Assembly (NCBI GenBank): GCA_032191485.1
Contig: JAVDOI010000020.1
Coordinates: 1,412,753-1,476,752 of the forward strand
Direction: 5' to 3'
DNA from: Leptoclinus maculatus
Taxonomy: Eukaryota; Chordata; Actinopteri; Perciformes; Stichaeidae
DNA length: 64,000 nt
Each line of letters starts with the position of its first letter. Position 1 is the stretch's first letter. The notes beneath the pieces were generated by a model. It was not told the origin of the DNA, ran no database searches, and saw only the letters and a program-made list of their open reading frames with translations. The translations under genes were made by a program, and so were the position numbers. This document shows positions 1 through 15,400 of this stretch, one piece after another.

Positions 1-151
1 ACCAATGTACAAGCACACGTCTCCCCCTGCTGGTTGTTTTCATTAAAGCAGCTAAACACTTGATACAGAATATACACTGGTGCCATATGAACACCGAGCT
101 TATCGCGTATCGTCCCTGTTTGATTCCTTCTACGCTTTTCTGTCGTTTCAG

Positions 152-404
152 AATTCAAGAGACAGTTGAGCACGCTGAGTGAAGAGGACAACCAGTGTAC
201 GGCTCCCACAGGTGAGCGTGAACACACAGTGAGTAGAATAAGTGACGCCTTTAGACGATGACTGTGTGGATAACTGTGTGTTACTTCATGCTGTTCAGCT
301 CCTGATCCCAGAGCGCCGGCCAGCCGGAGGCCAGGGTCGTCCAGGGCTTCAGAGCGGAAAGGAGACGGACGTTTTGGAATCGAGGTTGTGAAGACATCAG
401 CAGG
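152..404 (+). CDS. ehbp1l1: EHBP1L1 linker exons after the C2 region
   Basis: Two short exons, 152-211 and 299-404. They read FKRQLSTLSEEDNQCTAPT and then a basic, serine/arginine-rich linker. The first resembles the conserved FKRQL-type helix following the N-terminal C2-like domain in EHBP1 proteins. The second ends in phase 2 (GG), the phase used by the whole block of large downstream exons. Confidence 0.75.
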
Positions 405-3400
405 GTGAGTTCGTATGAAAGGTTGCCTTGTTGTCGGGTTTGGTGTTTTTCTTATTATATGGCGTGGTTGGCATGGCTCTAAAGGACTAATCCCGCCCCG
501 GATACTCCAACGCTGTTAATGGCATCAAGTTGTGGTGTCAGATGTGTTAAATGAGTAGTGTTCTCATAGCAGCTGAGGAAACTCTCATCAGTGGTTGGAG
601 CTGAGAGACCTTCACCGATGAAGAACATGTGATGGGGTTGAAAGGTCTCCAACAAGCTACTGAGTGGACCTTGATTTGTCAAATTTCTGATTTATCTACT
701 TTTCAAATGAAAAACCACTAAAGTGATTCCCAAAATCATTTAGTAAAGAAAATATCTAAGAGGCAGGATATTGACGAACAAGCAACAACATACAAAATAA
801 GAAAACAGAAACAGAAACAAGAAGAAGAAGAGTGACATTGTCTTCAACAGTGCAGAACAACATTTATACAGTAATGCCATTTCGCTGAACAGTGAAACTT
901 TTCTTTGTCTTGCCTGTTACATCTTGATTACTGATTACAATTGTTTGTATTGATTACTTGAACAAAAGACAACATATGCCTGGAAATACAACCACATTGC
1001 TGCTACATGTATTTAACAGTGTTCGAGCATTTAGAGGTCGATTCTTCCTTTAGCGAATGGATTTAAATCAAACGTTAATCGCACTGCATGTATTTGACTG
1101 CTAATAACTTTTGCTGCGTAATCATACATCGCACCAAATTATTTGCACAGTGCTCATAATATCGTATTCTATTTCATACTTGCATTTGGAAACTGAAAGA
1201 CATAGGTCCATATTTCTATTCAAAGCCAAAGGAGATCTGCACTGACTGATCATAGAGTTTGTTGAGAGATACATATTGAGGGTTTATATAAATACATATC
1301 TAATGATATTCATTTAATTCTTAATTGAATGCTATAAATGAATGATTAAATCACAAATGAAATGGTCTGTGAGCTTACTGGATGGCTGGCTACAGTAGTT
1401 GGCAGCCCCTGCAGTCGCTAGCTTGCTGTCGGGACAGTTTGTGGAGCTTCTTAACTCTTCTTCTTTTCGTTTCACTGAAGCGTGATGGTTATATGACAGT
1501 TTCCCATTTCTTTACACAGTCCTTTGCATTTTTATTGAACACTGCAAGGTCTTTTGAGTTGCAAGGGTTGGGTAGTAGAGGGCAGACAAGGCAGTGCTCC
1601 ATAGTATGGTCTGCTTCTCCACATTCACAGGTGGTTGGGCCAGCCTTGTAGCCCAACTGTGAAAACGTTGGAGCAACTTTTTTATTCAACATACATTTTT
1701 TTTCTAAAACTGCCAATATTCAAAATGACACGTTTGGTTTCTCGATGCAAAGCGTACGAAAAACACCCGTTGTTGGTCTGTTTCTCTTCGGTGCTTGGCC
1801 CTCGGGTATCTTTGGACCGGGTAGCCCACCTTCTGCCTCTGGGAACAAGGAAGTGAGCTGCTGAGTCCTTCTGCGCCTGTGTTGTTCGTAGCGCCGGTTA
1901 GCATCACAGTTAGGCCAGCGTTAGCCTTTAGCAAACCCCTGGAACACCTGGAAGGGTATAGCCAATCAGAGGCAAGTCTGTAAAACTGTCAGAGTTACAT
2001 TAAGGATCAATGAAAGTATAAATAACTTAAGTAAGACAGGACATTACATAGAATAAATTACATCTAAAAGCACAATAAAAGTACACAGGCCTACCAATGC
2101 CTTACAAAGAGACAGCTGTACCAATGTCTCCACAGCGGGGACTGGTAGCGCGTAGTACTAAAACTTGTGTTTGATAAAACCAAGATGATTTCATTTTCAG
2201 AGTCATTAAGCCGGCAAATCAATGTATACATAAGATTTCTTAAAACAGTTCGCAAAGTATTGACTCCTGCAGCCACAAACACCATCTCGCTCTCTTAAGT
2301 AATATTCTCATGGCATCATTATGAGCTGCTTGAAGTCTCTGTAAATACAATAACACATTTAACATTTATATATTCAACGTCTCATTTAATTTGTGATTTA
2401 TTTATTTATGGTGAGAAGTTAGCATTACATTAATTATTTGTATCCTTTCTTATGTTTTTATATATTCAGTTTCAGCCCTGAAAACCCTCCGTACAGTCTG
2501 TTATTTTGATATTCCTTTCTAAACAAACATGGCTTTATGTTGCTGGACCCTACATTGACAAAAGGTATTCACTGTATTCAAATGGTGGCTTGTGTGGCTC
2601 TATGTAGGAGCAGGCAGCTCACAGTATGTAGTCTTCCTCTTTGTGCAGACTGCAGTGTTACGAGGCTGTCAGCCAGGAATGCATCTGAATCTGAGGCTTA
2701 GATGAGGTTAGACATGGTTTGTCCTGATTCATCCCAGCAATTGTAGGCGAAATGTGGTCCATGGCTTTGGTCAATATTGACGATCAGCACAGAACACTTT
2801 GTACAGGAAGGGATTGTGTCTGTGATTCTCCTGGCAAACCAGATTGTGAGCCTGAGCCGACAGCAAATGATGCAAAGTAAAGCAAAGCAATATTTTTGAT
2901 ATAACCATTGAATCAAATGACTCCCTGTACTGTGAAAGGGTTGCTAGTAGCCCCACTCTGCAGCTTTGTGCAGTTTCCAGATAATTGTTTTGGTTTGCTG
3001 ATTTGTATAATTGATACATAAGCTTTCACGTCTACCGTTCGTAGTTCACAAGCTCATATGTTGGTTATTTGTTACCTGGTCAGTGCAAAATGGGGAAGCC
3101 AAAGGAAATGAGTGGACTGGTGAAGAACAAAATATTATTTTTAAAAGTAAAATGAAAAAGAACAAACCTACCCAACGAACATTGAACTGACTAGTTGAAT
3201 ATTCGGGTCCAGCCCTACCATTCAAATGTATTTGTAATGGTTCGCATGTCTCACGAAAGAAGGTAAATATCTCATTTTGATATCACTACATTTTTACTGT
3301 AAAGTCTGGTGATGCAGGAATGTGGTACCCTCTGTTAAGCATATTCTGCTGCTTATAATATGTGACAATGTTTCATCACTGCAAAAAATGTGTCATTACG

Positions 3401-6400
3401 CTGCTTGTTGAGCTGCGTGTGAAATTGCCTAGATATGGAATTTCAAAAAACATTCTTTGTACGTTGAAATTTTAACAAAAACAACAGCAAGTGCCAAATG
3501 ATCTGGCAGTGTGGTTTCAGTGTATTATTTAAAAAGGCTGAGGCTGCTTGGCTGCCTGGTCATTCGTTCCGTGATTTATCACAAACTGCTTGTTTGGTTC
3601 GTGACTCTGGTTTGAATCTCCTGTTATCCTTTGTAGTTCCATGTTACATTGCTCATTGGCTTGTGTGCTGTTCAGTGGAATTCTGCGAATATGGCCTGGA
3701 TATGGACTGCATTACTCCGGTAGAGACTTTCCTTGCGTCATAACGTCATAACTCTGATCTTCATTTGTTTGTCCCTCAGACCTGAGAGTATGGCCTCACT
3801 CCTGCCCCTAAGCCCAAGAAAGCCCGTAGCCCAAGGGCTAAAATATTTTGAGATGCCAAAAACACAGATGAATCAAACAGAATTAAGGCCAACAAGGACA
3901 TTCCCGAGCATTCAGCCAACCGTTCCTCCCTTCGCTTCGGCACCTAAGCTAAACCCTGATTGTCAAGATTATACCTCTGCTTCAGTCAAGGGGCCTTTGG
4001 GTCACTTGTCCATGATGTCCATTCAGTTAAGAAATTCAATAGCCCAACCAGAGCCTGTTCAACACAAACCCATTTCTCCTACCAACCCCCAACCAACTTC
4101 CAGAACACTGCAGGGACCTTTGTTGCACTTGCCTCAAATTGCTACAACCTCTGACACAAAACCGACAGGAAGGATAGGAGTGGCCCATAAAAAAGAAGCT
4201 GTAACTGTGGATTTGGGGTAAGTGTAGCGTGTTACTCTGTCAGTTAAATCCTCATTTTTAAAAGCACACCAGCCTTTTTGTTCTGACATCAAACTTTGGT
4301 ATACTTTATTCCTTCAGAGATGAGAACATGGCTGCTCAGTCTGGAGATTGGTCCATTGCGAAAAACTCACAGCAGGAGAAGCCACAAAGTGACACTCGAA
4401 AAATAAGCCCTGCTGTTCCAATACCCATTATAGACAAGAAAACCGTATGCAACACGACTGCCTCAGACCAAGTCTCTTCAACATTGGACTCTTTTGGGTT
4501 TCTCTCAGCACAGCAAGCCACAGCAGACAATTCATCAAAACAAAGAGAAGAATTTAAAGTGGATTTTGCATCATCTTCCACAAAAAGCTTTGATGTGCAT
4601 GGTTTCGACCCACGTTTTATGGAGAAAGGGAGAACTGAAAATGTGGCAAGCTCAGCAGCCAGTACAGAGGAAATGTGCTTGTACATATCTAAGGTGGAAC
4701 TTGGTCCATTATGTACAACATGGGATTCTATTTCTCATTCACCGTCCACTTTACAGCCTGAAGTTCAGATTGGAGGAACAGTAGGCATTCCAAGTATGAT
4801 TAAGTTACAATCAAGTAGCCCACAATATTCCAAGATTCCTGGCATGTCATCTTTATATCAGTCAGAAATTACAGCTTGGCCCGATAAGAGGTTATTGCCT
4901 CAGAGGTTATCCAGCAACAGATTTCCTTTACTCCTGCATTCAGACTATAGTTCTCTTTATGAGGGTAGTACAGGAATTTCAAAAATGGCGGACATAACAC
5001 CGTCCTGCTCCAGGTCTGCCAGTATTCCTGGATTCCCATCTGCTTTGAAACGTGAGCCAAATATGACTTGTCTTTTACCTATATGTCCCAGAATTAGCAG
5101 GATTCCAGGGTTAGCTTCTGCTGGAGCAGTGAATGGGTTTGAAAATAATGTTTGGGACAGTTGTTCTCTGTGGAAGAAACATTTGCAGATAAAAGAAGCA
5201 TTTGTTTCACATATGTCTTGTGTTCAGGAGCAAGCTGTTACTGATACTAATATGGTTAAAGTCATGGTGGCCATGTTGCCAACATGTTCTAGAAAGGCTA
5301 GTGTTCCAGGGTTTCCTTCTGCACCATTGCACAAGGCTTCAGCTACTCCAAGTATGGCTAGTCTTTTCCCTACATGCCCCAAACAGACAATGGTTGCAGG
5401 TATGCCTGGTAGACAAGGAGTTATGGCATATAATGACAGCTGGCATATTTTAAGGGAATTTATTTTAGATAGACCATTGAGAAGTAATCCTACTCTGATT
5501 CAGGAAAAGTCACATGAGGATAAAGAACATATGGTAGATATGTTACCATCTTGTCCCTGGAAGGAAACCATCCCTGGTTTTCCCTCTGTGCCAAGAAAAG
5601 AACACATTATGCCCAGTGTTCCATTTGCACCAAGTCCAGATCCTAATTTCCCAAGAAAAAACAGAGTCATTGGTTTAATCTCGAAGGAGCCAGTTGGTGC
5701 TCAAGGTGAGGGTTTGGATATAACCAGGCAAACTTTGATAGGGAATCCCTTAAGTAAAGGGAAAGTCTTTATTCCTGACAATTACCCAGGTGCAAGTCAG
5801 GATCTAGACAAAAGAGAAATATTAGGTACAGTGGCAGTGTTTCCTTCATACCCTGTGAGAACCTGCCTCGTAGGTATGCCCAAAGGACCCCAGAAGCTGG
5901 TACCAAGTATTGTCAGTATTGTACCTATATGCCCTGAACAGACCCAAACTCCTGGAATGCTGTCTCAAAATCAAAACATTTCAGACAACAAAGATTGGCA
6001 TGCCTTGAGGCGGTTGATCATCAAGAGACCAGAGAAGAAAACACAAGTTCACCTTGTTCAGTGGATATTGAAATACACAGATATCCCTAAAGATATGGTT
6101 GATATGCTGAGAAGTTGCTCGAACAAAGCCAACGTTTTTGGCTTTCCCTCTGCTCCACAAGAACCCAGCATGGTTAATATAATGCCTTCATGTCCCATAC
6201 ACAGTGGAGTCCCTGGTTGGCCTTCAAAGACTGGACAGAAACTCTGTTTGTCTAGCTGCAATGAATGGTTTGCTTCTAAAGTTTTACATTGGAACAGTCC
6301 ATTTATCATAAAGGAAGTACAGATTCTAAATGCAGTTTTGTGTTTTGATAGAAACACTGCTGAAAGTATGAGTTCAATATTACCCTCTTGTCCTAAGAAT

Positions 6401-9400
6401 GTTAGTGTCCCTGGGTTTCCGTCTGCTCTGACACTGACATTAACAGATGGCCCAACTATGGTGAATCTATTGCCAAGTTGTACAAAGGAATCTAGAGTTC
6501 CTGGAATGCCACTAAGAGACACCGGCAAACAATCAGAGTGGCTAATGGAAAGTAAGTCGCTGCTACTTCCTAGGGAGAAGTCGGCAGTTAAATTACATTC
6601 ACTGGATGTTAATGTGTTCTATTCTGATTGTGATATGATCATAAATATGGTATCAATATTGCCATCTTGCCCACAGACAGCCTGTTTACCAGGCTTTCCA
6701 TCTGTGCCCTGTCAGGTGTTAGCAGATATACCAAGTATGATCAATCTGTTGCCTACATGTCCAAGACATTCCAGCGTATGTGGAATACCCTCTAGATACT
6801 ACAGTTATCCCAATGAGGCAGAATGGAATGTGTATAAAATTCCAGTATGGGAAAGGCCATTAAGAAACCCACGGAGACTGCCAGTAATACATGATCATAA
6901 AATGTATTTTACAGAAAAGGCGGTGTTTAAGATTATGGTATCAATGTTGCCATCCTGTCCAAAACACTCATTTATTCCTGGAATTCCCTCGAAGTCAGAA
7001 GAGAGACCAGTGGAAGCTGTGATGAGAGAGCCTCAAAGCATGTTAAAAACTGTAGCCACTTTCCCAAAACACAGTCAAATTCCAGGTCTACCTGCAAAGA
7101 CTATAGCAAAAGATTCGGATGGCTGGTATGTGGACAAGGATGTAGTTTGGAAAAGCTCATTTAATAGAAGGTATGGAGTTGTCCACCAAGATTTTACAGT
7201 TAAGGATACATCGTATAGGGACAAAGAAATAATGCTGAGTATGCGTCCATCATGTCCTCGACGAGCCCTGAACCCTGGATTTCCATCTGCTCTACAATCC
7301 CAGGCTGTTGATGCCATTGTGGAAAAACATCCAGACATGGTGAAGTTGCTGCCATGTTGCCCACAATGGTCAAGTATCATTGGTTTCCCCTCAAGAGCGT
7401 CAGTTATTTATGATTCTAAAGTAGGGGGCTGGCCAGTGGTGATGGTAAAGACGCAAGACTGCAGTTCATTTTACACAAAGTATAGTTCTCCCCACAAAGA
7501 TATAATAATGGCAAGTCTTTCTCTTGAAACTTCTTGTCCAAACATTGCTCTCAGTTCTTGCTTCCCAACAGTTCCAATGCCTGACATAAACCGGGTTCCG
7601 AATATGGTAAATATTGTGCCATCTTGCCCAAAGAAAGCCTCTGTTCTTGGGGTACCATCCACACATGTGCACCATTCAGAACAGGGGTGGCCAGGAACAA
7701 TGATAACTGAAAATGAAGGAGAAAACCTTACGAATGAACAGCTGTCACTGGAAGAACGTTACTTTTGTAAGGTTTCTGTCAGAGAGGGATCCAAACTGTT
7801 TTTATTCCCGAGCCAAGATGTACCAGAGGATGTACAACAAAGAATGTCAATAGAGTCATCAACCTGTCCCATCGAGGCCATTGTCAAAGACCTACCATCA
7901 TCAAATTCTGTGGACCAGCCATCCTCCAGAGTTAATGGGATTAAGATGTTATGGGATGAGGCCAGTCCAATCAGATTTGACACAGAGAAAACTAAATCTG
8001 ATGTGTGCTCAGCTTTGGAGAGATATAAAGATGAACAGGGCTTTTCGATACCGATTGAGGCTGAAGAAAAAGCTGTTGTAGAAAAAGGGTGAGTTGGAGA
8101 GTTGGAGTTGGAGTTCTCTTTGTGATGTCAGCAGTGTAGGTTTTTAAACATCTGCTTTTCGATTCTGTTTTCAGAAACTTGCATTGCAGAATGTGGCACT
8201 CCATTCCTGACATGCCACTATTCTTGAGTGTTAGGAAGAGGTGGGTTGCCTTGGTTTGCACGGTGATGCAATGAGTTGATGCATTTCCACAATAATGCAT
8301 TTGCTTTATTTCAGCACCATCTGACTGCAAAATCTGCATTCCTTGTGTGTCATACTTTGTTTAGCTTTGAGTTATTCTGTGATTCAGTTTTTCCCTCTTG
8401 TCACTTGTCACTGTGTCAGCCCCTGGGGTCAAAAAGATATTCAAGGAACTGAGATATCAATGTAAGGAAAAGGGCAAAGAGGCAGAGACCTTTGTAGTGA
8501 CTGTAGAGAGTCATGGGTCCATGCCCATAGAGAGTCAGATAAAGCTTTGTCAGTAGAGTTAATAGACGTCATTACTGAGCATTAATGACACTGTGGCTGA
8601 AGGGTGCATTAGATACTCTAAGAGTGGGGAAGTATGAGAGAGGCTATTACTTAGCCTCTGCTCTTGTCAGATTGGTCTCAGAGTAGTGATGTGTGTTGCA
8701 TGGTTTTAATTTATAATGTCCTCTTGAGGTAGGCTTCATTTCTTGCCATTCATAGTAGCATTGTCGCTTTAGCACTTGTAAGCAAAATGGTTTGCTATAG
8801 AGACCAAATTTATAACAAAACAGCAGCAGAATACAAGTGCAAGTCAGTTTAGAAAACCATGAATAAATACATAAAACATAAAAACCAACAAAGACACATT
8901 AAGGCTAAGTGGGGGCTAAGCGGGGCGACCGTGGCTAAGTGGAGAGCAGGGCCGTCCTTCAATCAGAGGATCGGCGGTTTGATTCCCGGCTCCGCTCGTC
9001 GCATGTTGATGTGTTCTTGAGCAAGACACTTAACCCCAAAATTGCTCCCGTAGCTGTGCCTACAGTATGAATGTGATAGAATCTGAATTCTAAGTCGCTT
9101 TGGATAAAAGCGTCTGCTAAATGACATTAATGTAATGTAATTGTAGAATTCAGATGACTACAGAAAGATGAATTATTAGAATTATATGAAATATTTGCTT
9201 GTTGGAGAAGAGTTCCATGTGGGTGAAATTCTTGATTTACAGAAATCCAAAAATATTTCCATGGAAAGATCCAGTTCAACGTTTACTTTCAAGCACTTTG
9301 TTTTTTATATTTTACAACTCTTGATATTATATAAAATATTTTGAAGTAATTTTTCATTCAGAAATAACGCTCGCTTTACTGCACTGGCTGTTATAGTTGT

Positions 9401-12400
9401 AGTTGTGGAATCAGCCTGCTGTGGCATGTTGTTTTGTTTGCTTGTAGCTTTTTTGCTCTTGTGGACGGTTGTTTAATACAGGCTGTTTGGAGTGAATAGC
9501 ATTTGTTGACATTGCATGCATTAGTGTACAATACCTATCATAAAAATGGTAATGAGTAGTGATATAGAGTTTTATTTCCAACGATGCTATATGTAAATTA
9601 GTTGTAATTATACTGTCAAGCACTGTTTACTTTCTCACCAATTGATTGAGGTACACTATACCAGGCTTGCATTCTATTGTGATGAAAATATGTAGAATTA
9701 CAATGTAGCGTGTGGGAAGGCTCTTACACATTATTCATTTTACTTGGCATCTTTCAATAGTAAACTTTGACTTTAACATACTTTAATTTACCTTCTCTTT
9801 AGACATGAAAACATGGTTTCACTACAGCCATCATGCCCAGTTGTTGCTGGTGCAGCACAACTCCCATCCCAAACCCAAATAAATAATGCTGAGCAGCGGT
9901 TACAAAATCATCCCACAAACAGGACCATTGTATGGGAGGAGCTACCAAAGGCACCAACAGTAAAATGTCTGACGGACCAGACCATATTATGGGAAGAGCT
10001 ACCAAAGGTGACTACAGAGGCAACTAAAAACACATCAGAAGAAGAAATGGAAATGACAAAAAGGGCCAGTCTCTCTTCCATGATGTTAAACACGGGTGAT
10101 GAAATGAAGACATATACAGAAGCTGGGATTGCTGATCAATTGCCAATACACCCAACAGTTAGCGACGCATTTGAATTCACTGCTACTGCTAAACAAACAG
10201 ATGAATGCCTACTGGACAGCAAGTCTACTTGGGATACGCCATCAGAGGATAATGACATTGTGGATAAAGCGTCTTCCCACCCTCATGCACAATATGTGCC
10301 GTACTATGTGAAGCCTGAAATGGAATACAAACAGTCCACTTTCTTGGTTGTCTGTCCCAGTGTGACAAGCATTGCTGGCATGCCGTCCAGATTACCCATA
10401 AAAGAAACACACTGGCTTATAGATCAAGAGCCAATTTGGGAGAAACAATCAAAAATTAAGGAAATATTACCGCCATGTGCATTAAAGGATGATGAACAGA
10501 ACAAGAACCAAATGGCTTTACTTGTACCCTCTTGCCCCAGAAAGGCTATAAATCCAGGTTTTCCTTCTGCACCACAATACAGTTTAGTTTTTTATGAACC
10601 AAATATGGTGGATATTTATCCCAGTTTTCTAAGTGTATCCAGTATACCTGATGCACCATCTATCGATGAAGCCAGCAACAGATCATGGGAATCTCAGCAG
10701 GCTCCACTTTTGGAAAACAAAATGAAAACTGAACTTGTTGTAAAGACAAAAAATAAGAAAAGACAAAAGAGAAGAATGACAAAAGAGAAGAATGAAATTA
10801 AACTGGGAGCTTTGGTACCAACTTGCTCAACACATATTTGCATACCAGGCATCCCATCAATGACACAACCTGCTATAGCACATCATGGATCAGATATGGT
10901 GAGCCTTCTAAGATCTTGCCCCAAATCCTCTTGTATTGAAGGTGTTCCATCATTGATGCAACCGTTGAGCAAAAGCTGGGCTACAGATTTCAAGCCCTTA
11001 GGGGTAACACAGACAAAACAATACGTAGTTATGATTGAAGAGAGACCTCACAACGATGACATGAATGATGACATGAGAGCCATGTCAGCTTTAGCCCCAA
11101 CATGTCCAAGAGAAGCTTGTATTCCTGGACTTCCATCTGCCCTGGAACCTACAGTAATCTATAATGGTTTTAGTAGGGTCAATCTCCTTCCATCTTGCCT
11201 GGCCGCATCAAGTATTCCTGGTCTTCCTTCAATGCAGAAAGATGACAGCAAAGACTGGAACACTTTTCATCAGCCGTTATGGGAGAAGCAAATGAAAAAG
11301 AAGTCTATATTACTACTGGACAACGATAAAATGGATGAAGACATGAAAGGAGTTGTGTCTCTTGCACAAAGTTGCCCAAGAGAATCACTCATCTCTGGTT
11401 TTCCCTCTGTCCCAAAACCCAGGATAAATAATGTTGACATGACAAATATGGTCAGTCTTTCAAGCTCATGCTCAAAAGTGTCACAGATACCAGGATTTCC
11501 ATCATCTAATTCTTCAAAAGAATGGACAGTGAGCAGGAAACCACTATTTGAACCAAGATTAAAAGAAAAGCTGGTGCCATCGATAGATAGATGTGAAGGA
11601 GATAAGAGAGCAATGAAAGCAATGGTTTCTCTTGTACCATCCTGTCCAAAAGAGGCAAGGTCGCCAGGATTTCCGTCTAATCCAAATTTCAAAAACATGA
11701 ATAGTGCACCAAATATGATCAGCCTTTTACCATTGTGCTCGCAAGTTTCCAAAATTCCTGGATTCCCATCAGTTGATGGGGATATAAGTGTAGGATGGGT
11801 AACAGAAAAGGGGTCATTGCTGAAGAGCCTGCCAAAGAAGAGGGTCATATTTGACACATCAAATAAGAACAAAAAGATTATGAAGACTATGGTTTCCTGT
11901 GTACCATCCTGTCCTAAAGTGACAAGAATCCCTGGTTTCCCATCTATTCCAAACCCCAAAATGGTGTATTATGGCCTAAATGTAGTCAACCTCCTTCCTT
12001 TGTGCCCCCTAGTTTCTCTCATACCTGGATTTCCATCAGTTGAAGGGCACAAGGAAGACGGATGGTGTGCTGAACTGGGTTCATTGATGCACAGACCACA
12101 AAAGAACATTCCGTTCAGGATAAACAGCTCACCAATTAACATAGACAAACCAAACAACATGTTTGCTTTGGTTCCTTCTTGCCCAGGAGCATCAAAGATT
12201 CCAGGCTTCCCATCTGTTCCCAAATACAATATGCTGAGTCTTGTACCTGTTTGCTCCAAAGTATCCAACCTCCCTGGATTTGCATCCTTTGAAGGGGCCT
12301 CAAAATTCCAATGGCTTTTTGATCCACACACTTTGTGTGATAAACCATCGAAGGAGACAGTATTCATAATGTGCAGTCCAAATGAAGACAGAGAATCTGC

Positions 12401-15400
12401 AAAGACAATGTTGGCCTTAGTGCCATCTTGTCCAGAGGCATCCACAATCCCTGGGTTCCCCTCTGCACCTCGAACCAAATCCAAGATTGAACCCAATATG
12501 ATACGTTTTGTACCTTGCTGTCCCAGTGCTTCAAGTCTCAAAGGATTTGCATCCATGACTACAATCCCAAACACAGGGTGGCTATATGAAACAAAACCAA
12601 TTTTGCTAAAGTCTCAGGAGAAAAGGGCAGAAATGATTTTGCCACTTACTGAACAGGACCAGCTATCTTGCTACAGCATGAAAAGCATGGTGACATTAGT
12701 GACATCCTGCCCAAAAGAAGCCAGAGTACGTGGTTTTCCTTCTGCTCAAGTTGTAAACAGACCACCAAATATGGTCAGCTTATACACGTCTGCTCCATGT
12801 GTTTCATGCATCCCAGGTTTCCCATCAGCAAGGATGCTTAGCTCTCAATGTATAAGTATACAAATTAGGACAACACACAGTGAGTCCTTGTCTCAGAAGT
12901 TGCAGAATGAGAAGATTTGTGTCATTGCAAAATTCCCAGCCAAACATGACCAAGAAGAAATGAAGTACATGGCAGCAATGGCTCCATCATGTCCACATTT
13001 AACTCAAATCCCTGGGCTCCCCAGCATTTCACAATTGAATTCAGCAGAGAAAGAAACTATGATCATTGAAGTCCACTGTTCTACTGGGAAGCATACACCA
13101 CAACAATTGCTTCATGCACAGTCAACTCAGTCATATCACAAAGACCCAAGAATGCCTGGTGTTCCTTCCACATCTCTTAGCTTCCCCAGCACAGCACTTG
13201 CATATGGTGAGACATTCACAGTGTGAAGATTCACTTTTCTATGTCTTGTTTCTTTTTGTGTATTTTACTATGTTTGCTTTTATGACAGAGGAGAAATTCA
13301 AAGGCGGTGCAAAGCAAAACATAGACCTTTGTGTAGATAACGGGTAAGTAAAAGAGCCCAGTGCTCTTGCATTGTTTGCTGTGAAAGGAGTCAGTCTAGT
13401 GCTTGCCTAACATGGACTGTTTTGACATACTGTATATACAGTAGTTTTTGTAACTTGACAATACAGTGCATGGTAAACTTCAGTATTTCTGTGAATGCTG
13501 TAATTCATTCGATTTTTTATCGTGCTGCTGCCCAAGTTCTGTGGATCACACCTTAAACTGTGGTGTTTCTGGGTCCTCAGCAAATCACAAGTAGAGAGGA
13601 TAGTAGCAGAGGTAGCCCAGACAAAAGGGAAGAAACCATTGGACACATCAGAGCCAGCGGGAGTCTTGGGTTGGGAAGTATTGGAGGCAGAGGGAACGAT
13701 TACAGAAAAACAAGCAAAGTCCTCTTTGTCAGCAAAAGAGGAAGAGGTGTCGGGATTAGTTGAGGCTATTGTTGGTGTTTTCCACAAAGGGTAAGTGTAA
13801 GACTGGCCTGAAACTAATAGTGTGAAGCATGCGTCATAGTGTGCATCAATTATTGGTAACCCTAAATGGAGATATTTCACATTCCACATTATTATGTATC
13901 ATGCTCATTCTATTTTTCTATTCAGATTTTGACATTTCAAAGTTTGGGGTAAAGAAAATAACTGGACAGCATTTGCATGGGAATTCATTTTACTTTCTCC
14001 AGTACTCACTGGTTTCTACAATTAGTTACATGTTTATTGAAACCATTGTTTTTGCATGGTTCCAGGTTTCATTCACTCACTCCAGTATCCATGTCTCACA
14101 GTTATGAAACAGTAGCATCCATTTTGGGGCCGTCTAGCTCTACTTTAGCTGAAGTGGAGCACCAACCCAGGGCTGCCTCTTCTATGGATCTGAAAGACAA
14201 GACACTGACCCCTTCAGATGTGATTTCAACACATTTCGCTGGCAACACTACTTCCATACAGAAGATAGAGGGCCAGCTTGAAGACATTCATACCAAACAT
14301 AACATTGAATATCCAGAAAGTGCTGAGCCTTACATGTTGGACTTGGAAGGTGATCGATCAGCGTCTCCATCACCAACTACCGACAATGATGAGAGGTTTT
14401 TTGTTTGTGCAAGCATAAAGAAATGGCCACCGCTGACAGAGTCAGATATCACTGAAATATCAAAGGAGGATAGTGAACAAGTAGAGGAACAAGAGGCCTG
14501 TCTTGATCAATGGCATACAAAGGAAATGTCTAACACAGGGCAGGACTCACATTGTACAGTGTACATTGAAAGCTTGTTAGCAAGGCAACAGACTGAGACA
14601 GAACAGGATGAGGTTAGAACAGAGTCAACTTCATCACAGCTGGATAAAGGGTGAGTGTTGGGGGACAATGACCCAGTAAAGTGTTTGGTTGCACGGTGTG
14701 ATAGTGTATATGTTCTGCGTTTTTGGTGATAACATTGTTTCTTGTTCTGCTTATGAGCGCTTGCTACTCAGGAAATTGTGATGGTCAACTATTTGTGATT
14801 GCCGTAAAGATTGGCATTGTTATATGGAATGGTAATGCTAATATGGAATGGTAATGCTAACTTTTTTTAGTGGCGTCTTTTTAAGTCTTGTAGACTTAGG
14901 GCGACTTTGTCGATGTGCTTTATATGCTGCTGTGTTGTTTCAATGACAGTGTGCATGTACACAAGTAAAGCAGAATATTGAAAATGACAGTCAGTTTTGT
15001 TTTACAATTTGTCATAGGATTTGCTGACTGTCTTATTCAGTTGAGCATATTAATTGGTTGGAGATAAGGTGCATGGTACAACTATATGGCAAAAAACAGC
15101 AAATTCTGAAGCTTGTCCTTTCTCTTCCTTAAGCCCCCAACCAACAAACACAGAAGGAATTTCTGCCACTTCCCTGCAGCCTACATCAAATGAGTCACTG
15201 ATAGATTCCAAAGTTCACGGAGAGAAACTCATGGACAAACCCTCATATATTCAGGACATTAGTCCAGATGCACCACATGCTGGCATTGCTGTCCGAGGCA
15301 GAAAGCCCAAGAGAAAAGTTCCAGAACCTCAACAGAAAACGTTTGATCAAGAAAAAGACACTATTCCATCACGACCACTCAGAAGGAAGGATAGTTTAAC

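Noticed and set aside
8960..9000. tRNA gene at the B-box-like GGTTTGATTCC
   Set aside because: The surrounding sequence is a SINE head without a foldable cloverleaf and is followed by a SINE core and tail.
11270..12574. Antisense ORFs of 229 and 201 codons in the second repeat exon (also 6058-6528)
   Set aside because: They mirror the plus-strand repeat codons; the plus strand has one continuous 3.4-kb frame with consistent splice phases.
15041..15133. Earlier start of the 15134 exon at the acceptor TTATTCAG (15040)
   Set aside because: In the required phase it hits TGA at once; the acceptor at 15133 has a better pyrimidine tract and fits.
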